Shown here: positions 5,936 to 10,771 of the stretch, piece by piece
Numbering within the stretch: the stretch's first letter is position 1
Layout: every line of letters begins with the position of its first letter
NCBI GenBank assembly: GCA_017958705.1
Contig: JAGDCE010000014.1
Location: 1-10,771 of the forward strand
Length of the DNA: 10,771 nucleotides
Origin: Clostridia bacterium
GTDB taxonomy: Bacteria; Bacillota; Clostridia; Oscillospirales; CAG-272
Reading direction: 5' to 3'
The notes under the pieces: generated by a model
Seen by the model: the letters and a program-made list of their open reading frames with translations, nothing else
What the model was told of the DNA's origin: nothing
Databases searched by the model: none
Program-made: the position numbers and the translations under genes

Positions 5936-5952
5936 GATTATTCGGAGGAGAT

Positions 5953-7044
5953 ATGAACGAGCTTGACAGGCAGAGAGCCGTTATAAACGAAACGGACAAG
6001 GAGATGGCGCGGCTGTTCGAGATCAGGATGAACGCCGCGGCGAAGATAGCCGGGTATAAAAAAGAGCGCGGTCTGCCGGTATACGACGCGGAGCGCGAGG
6101 CGGCGGTCGTCGCAAAGAACACCGAAAACGTCTCGGATCCCGCGCTGCGCGGCTATTACGCCGATTTCATAACGCATACGATGAAGGTCAGCCGCGATTA
6201 TCAGACGGCGCTGATATCGGGCGTCTCCGTCGCGTACAGCGGCGTAGAAGGGGCGTTCGCGTCGATCGCCGCCAAAGCGCTTTTCCCGCAAGGCAGGTTT
6301 TTCCCGCAGCGCGATTTCGAGGCGGCGTATAAAGCCGTCGTCGACGGCGACTGCGAGATCGCCGTTCTCCCGGTGGAAAACAGCTTCGCCGGCGAGGTCG
6401 GCACCGTCATCGACCTGATATTCAGCGGCCCGCTCTATATGAACGACACTTACGAGCTGACCGTGCGTCAGAATCTGATCGGCGTGCCCGGCGCGACCGA
6501 AGCGACCGTCAGAAAAGTCATATCGCATCCGCAGGCACTGTCACAGTGCGCCGAATATATCCGCTCGCGCGGATACGAAACGGAGGAGTTCTCGAACACC
6601 GCGCTTGCGGCGAAACACGTCGCGGCGCTCGCCGATCCCGCCGTTGCCGCGATCGGAACGGTCGAGGCGGCCGGGATCTACGGTCTTTCCGTAATCAGCC
6701 GCAGCATAAACACCGGGCGCGACAACACCACGCGCTTCGCGGTGCTCTCGCGCCGTGAAAACGACGGCGAGCACACGGGGAACAAATTCTTCCTCGTCTT
6801 CTCCGTCAAAAACCAGGCGGGCGCGCTCGCCGAAGCGATAAATATTATAGGCAAACACGGATACAACATGAGCGCGCTGCACAGCCGCCCGAGAAAGGAC
6901 CTGCCGTGGAAGTATTACTTCTACATCGAGGGCGAAGGCGACGTCAACAGCGACGAGGGCAGAGCGATGATGGACGAGCTGTCCGCGGTCTGCAGCAGAC
7001 TGCGCCTCGTCGGCTCGTACAGAGGAGGAGCGGATCTCGTATGA
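5953..7044 (+). CDS. pheA: Bifunctional chorismate mutase / prephenate dehydratase
   Basis: Cytoplasmic enzyme that converts chorismate to prephenate and then to phenylpyruvate, committing flux to phenylalanine; 363 residues. The chorismate mutase (AroH-Q/CM II) domain spans about 1-85, with active-site candidates Arg25, Lys36/37, Asp45, Arg48 and Glu49. The prephenate dehydratase domain (about 90-268) has ENSFAGEVGT (142-151), SHPQALSQC (191-199) and the catalytic NTTRF (258-262). A C-terminal ACT regulatory domain follows (about 278-355) with GAL at 290-292. The second Phe-binding motif, usually ESRP, reads HSRP (310-313). The start is fixed by GGAGGAG (5944-5950). It is the first gene after the attenuator, and its TGA overlaps the ATG of aroB. 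Confidence 0.96.
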   Translation: MNELDRQRAVINETDKEMARLFEIRMNAAAKIAGYKKERGLPVYDAEREAAVVAKNTENVSDPALRGYYADFITHTMKVSRDYQTALISGVSVAYSGVEGAFASIAAKALFPQGRFFPQRDFEAAYKAVVDGDCEIAVLPVENSFAGEVGTVIDLIFSGPLYMNDTYELTVRQNLIGVPGATEATVRKVISHPQALSQCAEYIRSRGYETEEFSNTALAAKHVAALADPAVAAIGTVEAAGIYGLSVISRSINTGRDNTTRFAVLSRRENDGEHTGNKFFLVFSVKNQAGALAEAINIIGKHGYNMSALHSRPRKDLPWKYYFYIEGEGDVNSDEGRAMMDELSAVCSRLRLVGSYRGGADLV

Positions 7045-8045
7045 TTAAAAGAGTCAAGCTCGGCGATCACGGTTACGATATCGTCATAGAGCACGGCGCG
7101 CTCTGCCGCGCGGGCGAGCTGTTCGATCTGCGGCGCCGCGTGCTGATCGTCACCGACGACGGCGTGCCGTCACAGTATTCGGACGCGATCGAAGAAGCCT
7201 GCCGGGCCCCGTACCGGTTCGTGCTGGAGCAGGGAGAGGCGTCGAAGAATATCGACAACCTGACCGGGATGCTCTGCATGATGACAAAGAACGGCTTCGG
7301 CCGCGGCGACTGCGTCGTCGCCGTCGGCGGCGGGGTGTGCGGCGATATCGCCGGATTTGCCGCCGCGGTATACATGAGGGGGATAGATTTCTACAACGTT
7401 CCGACGACCGTTCTGTCGCAGGTCGACTCCTCTGTCGGCGGCAAGACCGCGATAGATCTGCTCGGCGTGAAGAACGTCGTCGGCGCGTTCAAACAGCCGG
7501 CGAAGGTGCTGATCGACCCGGATACTTTATCGACCCTGCCGATGCGGCACGTTAACAACGGCCTGTGCGAGGCGCTTAAAATGGCGGCCACTTCCGATCC
7601 GGAGCTTTTCGGGTTGTTCGAGCACGGCGACGTCTTCGGCGATCTCGAGCTGATAACGGAGCGGAGCCTTGACGTAAAGATCGCCGTCGTCGAGGCGGAC
7701 GAGCGCGAAGCCGGCCCGCGCCGCGTGCTCAATTTCGGACACACGATCGGCCACGGCATAGAGTCGGCGACTTCGCCCGCGCTGCTTCACGGCGAATGCG
7801 TCGCGCTCGGGATGCTGCCGATGTGTTCGCCCGAAATGAGGCGAAGGCTAGCCGCGATCTCCGGCAGACTCGGTCTTCCGGCGTCGTTTTGCTTTGACAA
7901 AACGGCGGCGGCAGACGCGATGACGCACGACAAAAAAGGCGGCGACGGCGGCATTTACGCCGTGTTCGTCGAGGAGCCCGGAAAATATGAGATAAGAAAA
8001 ACGGAAATAACGGAGCTGATACGGAGAATGGAGGACGTATTATGA
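7041..8045 (+). CDS. aroB: 3-Dehydroquinate synthase
   Basis: Converts DAHP to 3-dehydroquinate, the second shikimate pathway step, using NAD and a divalent metal; 334 residues, slightly shorter than the common 350-360. Visible motifs are AVGGGVCGDIAGFAA (94-108), NVPTTVLSQVDSSVGGKTA (119-137), KNVVGAF (144-150), LNFGHTIGHGIE (230-241), LLHGE (248-252) and HDKK (296-299). The likely metal ligands are Glu177, His234 and His250. The ATG at 7041 overlaps the pheA stop in ATGA and follows AGGAGGAG (7023-7030). Longer in-frame extensions into pheA lack a comparable ribosome binding site. The overlap on both sides indicates coupled translation. Confidence 0.96.
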   Translation: MIKRVKLGDHGYDIVIEHGALCRAGELFDLRRRVLIVTDDGVPSQYSDAIEEACRAPYRFVLEQGEASKNIDNLTGMLCMMTKNGFGRGDCVVAVGGGVCGDIAGFAAAVYMRGIDFYNVPTTVLSQVDSSVGGKTAIDLLGVKNVVGAFKQPAKVLIDPDTLSTLPMRHVNNGLCEALKMAATSDPELFGLFEHGDVFGDLELITERSLDVKIAVVEADEREAGPRRVLNFGHTIGHGIESATSPALLHGECVALGMLPMCSPEMRRRLAAISGRLGLPASFCFDKTAAADAMTHDKKGGDGGIYAVFVEEPGKYEIRKTEITELIRRMEDVL

Positions 8046-9136
8046 AAAATACGATCGGTACCGCGCTAACGCTCACACTGTTCGGCGAAAGCCACGGCCC
8101 CGCGATCGGCGCGGTGCTCGACGGGCTCGCCCCCGGCATCCCGGTGAACGAAGACGATATAGCTCACGCGCTCGATATGCGCCGCCCGTCGGGAAAGATC
8201 TCGACGAAACGCCGCGAGCCCGACGAATTCAGCATCCTGTCCGGAGTCTTCAACGGCAGGACGACCGGAACGCCGCTGTGCATAGTCATAAAGAACGAGA
8301 ACGCGCAGAGCCGCGATTACGATTACGGCCCCGCGCGCCCCGGCCACGCCGATTACGCCGCGTATATGAAGTATCACGGATACGAGGACTACCGCGGAGG
8401 CGGTCATTTCTCCGGAAGAGTCACCGCCGGCATCGTCGCGGCGTCCGCGATAGTGCGGACCGCGCTAAAAGCCCGCGGCATACTCGTCGGCACGCATATA
8501 AGCCAGCTCTGCAGCGTGCGTGACAGAGGCTTCATAGATTATAAAGAGGATATAGAACTGCTTTACAACAAGCCGTTCCCCACGCTGATGGACGAGGCGG
8601 AGGCGCAGATGAGATCGGCGGCTGAGCGCTGCGCCGAGCTCGGCGACAGTGTCGGCGGCGTACTGCAGACGGCGGCGATAGGAATGCCTGCGGGCGTCGG
8701 AGAACCGTTTTTCGGCACCGTCGAAGGCGAGCTTTCGCGCGCGATCTTCGCAGTCCCCGGCGTCAAAGGCGTCACGTTCGGACTCGGCACCGGTTTTGCC
8801 GGCGTATTCGGCTCCGAGGGCAACGACGAGCTCCGGTACGAGGACGGCAAAGTCGAATTCACAAAGAACAACAACGGCGGAGTGAACGGCGGCATCACAA
8901 ACGGAGCGCCGGTCATATTCAATACGGTGGTAAAACCGACGCCGTCGATATACAAGCCGCAGAACACCGTAGATTTCATAAAGAAAGAAAACATAGTCCA
9001 CACGGTGCGCGGCAGACACGATCCGATGATAATCCACCGTGCGCGCGCCGTCGTCGACGCGCTGACGGTCATAACGCTCGCCGACCTGCTCACGGTCCGC
9101 TACGGCGACGATTATCTCTGCCCGGAGGGAAAATGA
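8042..9136 (+). CDS. aroC: Chorismate synthase
   Basis: Forms chorismate from EPSP with reduced FMN, the last common step of aromatic synthesis; 364 residues, normal length. Signature regions are LFGESHGPAIG (13-23), the substrate-loop RPGHADY followed by GGGHFSGRVTAG, and a C-terminal GRHDP. The ATG at 8042 forms an ATGA overlap with the aroB stop and is preceded by GGAGG (8030-8034). Its own stop overlaps the start of the aroE-aroK fusion. Its substrate-forming enzyme, EPSP synthase (aroA), is not seen in this window and must be downstream or elsewhere. Confidence 0.97.
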   Translation: MKNTIGTALTLTLFGESHGPAIGAVLDGLAPGIPVNEDDIAHALDMRRPSGKISTKRREPDEFSILSGVFNGRTTGTPLCIVIKNENAQSRDYDYGPARPGHADYAAYMKYHGYEDYRGGGHFSGRVTAGIVAASAIVRTALKARGILVGTHISQLCSVRDRGFIDYKEDIELLYNKPFPTLMDEAEAQMRSAAERCAELGDSVGGVLQTAAIGMPAGVGEPFFGTVEGELSRAIFAVPGVKGVTFGLGTGFAGVFGSEGNDELRYEDGKVEFTKNNNGGVNGGITNGAPVIFNTVVKPTPSIYKPQNTVDFIKKENIVHTVRGRHDPMIIHRARAVVDALTVITLADLLTVRYGDDYLCPEGK

Positions 9137-10362
9137 GATACGGTCTGATAGGGGAAAAGCTTCCCCACAGCTACTCGAAAACGATACACACGCTGCTCGG
9201 CAGATATGAATACGAGCTCTGCCCGATGAGCGAAGAAGAGATGCGCGCTTTTATGACGGCGGCTGATTTCGACGGCATAAACGTGACGATCCCGTATAAG
9301 GAAAAAGTCATCCCGTATCTGTATCATATCGACAAGGGAGCGAGACGGATCGGGGCGGTGAACACGGTCGTAAACCGCGGCGGGAAGCTGTACGGATACA
9401 ACACGGACTGCTTCGGCGCGGAAGACACGCTGCGCCGCGCGGGATTTGATCCCGACGGAAAAAAAGTCGCCGTGCTCGGCACCGGCGGCACGTCGAAGAC
9501 GGCCGCATACGTCTGCCGTAAGCTCGGCGCCGGCGTCGTATGCGTCAGCCGGACGCCGGACGCGGGCAGTATCGGTTACGGCGAGCTTGAAGCGTACGGA
9601 CCCGACTTTATCGTAAACGCGACGCCTGTCGGGATGTACCCGAAAACGGGCAGATCGCCCGTTCCGCCCGAGGCGCTGTACGGCGTGTCGGGGGTGTTCG
9701 ACGTGATATATAACCCCCTTCGCACCTCGCTGATGCTTGACGCACAGGAGAGGGGAATACCGGCGGCAGGCGGGCTGTATATGCTCGTCAGCCAGGCGAT
9801 GAGAGCGGCGGAGCTGTTCACCGGCGAGCCGGTATCAGACAAGGAGACCGAAGCCGTTTACAAAACCCTTCTGTCGCGGACGGAAAACATCGTACTGACG
9901 GGGATGCCCGGCAGCGGGAAAACATCGGTTGGAAAAGCCCTTGCCGAAAAGACGGGCAGAGCGTTTTACGATACGGACGCGCTGATCGCCGAAAAAGCCG
10001 GACCTGTACCCGATTATATCAGAGCGCACGGTGAAGCCGCTTTCCGCGATCTGGAATCCGCGGTCATAGCGGAACTCGTTTTTGACACGCGCGGAGCGGT
10101 CATCGCCACGGGCGGCGGCGCGGTGCTCCGGGCTGAAAACGTGCGGCGCCTGAAAGAGAACGGCAGGATCTTTTATCTGTTGAGGGATATAGAAAAGATC
10201 GTCCCGGACGAGACAAGACCGCTGTCATCCGACAGGGAGGCGCTGCGGCGCAGATTTGAGGAAAGAAAAGAAATTTACGAAAGCACCGCCGATACCGCGA
10301 TCGACTGCAACGGCACGGTGGCTGAGGCGGCGGACGCGATCGCCGCGGCTGCCGGCTCATAA
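9133..10362 (+). CDS. aroE-aroK: Shikimate dehydrogenase - shikimate kinase fusion
   Basis: A 409-residue two-domain protein predicted to run two consecutive steps: 3-dehydroshikimate to shikimate (NADPH), then shikimate 3-phosphate (ATP). The AroE domain (about 1-245) has the substrate motif HSYSKT (12-17), catalytic Lys56 in NVTIPYK, NTD (90-92), the nucleotide loop LGTGGTSKTA (115-124), NATPVGMYP (162-170) and LYMLVSQA (215-222). The AroK domain (about 250-409) has P-loop GMPGSGKTS (257-265), DTDALI (280-285), FRDLES (304-309), ATGGGAVL (325-332) and the lid motif TRPLS (361-365). Key residues of both enzymes are present, so both should be active. No stop or frameshift separates them. The ATG overlaps the aroC stop and follows GGAGGG (9124-9129). 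Confidence 0.95.
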   Translation: MRYGLIGEKLPHSYSKTIHTLLGRYEYELCPMSEEEMRAFMTAADFDGINVTIPYKEKVIPYLYHIDKGARRIGAVNTVVNRGGKLYGYNTDCFGAEDTLRRAGFDPDGKKVAVLGTGGTSKTAAYVCRKLGAGVVCVSRTPDAGSIGYGELEAYGPDFIVNATPVGMYPKTGRSPVPPEALYGVSGVFDVIYNPLRTSLMLDAQERGIPAAGGLYMLVSQAMRAAELFTGEPVSDKETEAVYKTLLSRTENIVLTGMPGSGKTSVGKALAEKTGRAFYDTDALIAEKAGPVPDYIRAHGEAAFRDLESAVIAELVFDTRGAVIATGGGAVLRAENVRRLKENGRIFYLLRDIEKIVPDETRPLSSDREALRRRFEERKEIYESTADTAIDCNGTVAEAADAIAAAAGS

Positions 10363-10373
10363 ACGGTGAGAAT

Positions 10374-10771
10374 ATGAAAATACTTGTTATAAACGGGCCG
10401 AATCTCAATATGCTCGGCATAAGAGAGCCACAGATATACGGCAGAAAAACGCTGTCGGACCTAACCGCCATGATAAGCGACTACTGCGCCGGACGGGGCG
10501 TCGACGTGTCGTTTTTCCAGTCCAACCACGAGGGCGAGATCGTAGAGGCGATACAAAAAGCGTATCAGGTCTACGACGGGATAATAATCAATCCGGCGGC
10601 GTATACTCATACGAGCGTTGCGATACTCGACGCGCTGAAAGCCGTCGGCATACGCACCGTCGAGGTGCATATCTCCGACGTCTCGGAGCGCGAGCCGTTC
10701 CGTCAGGTCAGCTACGTCGGACTGTACGCGGAAGCGACGGTCAAAGGTCTCGGTTTTGACGGATATCTAAA
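10374..10771 (+). CDS. aroQ: Type II 3-dehydroquinase, cut by window end
   Basis: Dehydrates 3-dehydroquinate to 3-dehydroshikimate, the third pathway step; the type II enzyme is normally a dodecamer of about 145-150 residues. Here 132 residues are visible before the window ends. The family start NGPNLNMLGIREP (7-19) is intact, with loop Arg17 and catalytic Tyr22. NPAAYTHTS (73-81) contains His79, and EVHISD (97-102) precedes the REPFR segment. The ATG lies 11 bases after the preceding stop with a modest GGTGAG ribosome binding site (10365-10370). It supplies the substrate for the AroE domain encoded just upstream. The operon may continue past the window. Confidence 0.95.
   Translation, partial: MKILVINGPNLNMLGIREPQIYGRKTLSDLTAMISDYCAGRGVDVSFFQSNHEGEIVEAIQKAYQVYDGIIINPAAYTHTSVAILDALKAVGIRTVEVHISDVSEREPFRQVSYVGLYAEATVKGLGFDGYL

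Noticed and set aside
6906..7040. N-terminal extension of AroB into the end of pheA
   Set aside because: The added 45 residues are arginine-rich out-of-frame pheA sequence, and the ATG at 7041 has a good ribosome binding site and fits the family start.

Overview
This window looks like chromosomal DNA from a Gram-positive anaerobe of the class Clostridia (gut Oscillospirales or Christensenellales type). The evidence is RNase Y, a T-box riboswitch, strong AGGAGG ribosome binding sites, GC-rich genes that nevertheless use many ATA and AGA codons, and AT-rich sigma-A promoters. All genes are on the + strand. The lineage is inferred from these traits, not from a database match.

Layout. Positions 1-201 are a GC-rich run of small hairpins. 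An AT-rich promoter region then leads to rny (RNase Y, 404-1954), followed by an intrinsic terminator. Positions 2074-2435 hold no gene but contain a mosaic of ATGAAGACG repeats in both orientations and an 11-bp inverted repeat. A consensus promoter and a T-box leader with a TGG (Trp) specifier precede a three-gene ABC importer: substrate-binding lipoprotein 2778-3791, permease 3976-4914 and ATPase 4901-5686. A cloverleaf-like palindromic element lies between the first two importer genes.

A second consensus promoter (5714-5742) starts the aromatic amino acid operon: pheA, aroB, aroC, an aroE-aroK fusion, and aroQ, which is cut by the window end. The first four genes are joined by ATGA stop/start overlaps. 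They cover dehydroquinate synthase, dehydroquinase, shikimate dehydrogenase, shikimate kinase, chorismate synthase and the chorismate-to-phenylpyruvate branch. DAHP synthase, EPSP synthase (aroA) and tyrA are not in the window.

The most notable element is the 200-nt leader of pheA. It encodes a 20-residue peptide with a Phe-Tyr-Tyr-Tyr-Tyr run, followed by two intrinsic terminators. Two antiterminator pairings fit together so that both terminators should form, or neither. This is a ribosome-sensed Tyr/Phe attenuator with an apparent two-stage relay, next to a tRNA-sensed Trp T-box. The cell therefore seems to control Trp uptake and Phe/Tyr synthesis with two different RNA mechanisms in adjacent operons. 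The pairings were read by eye and have not been folded computationally.
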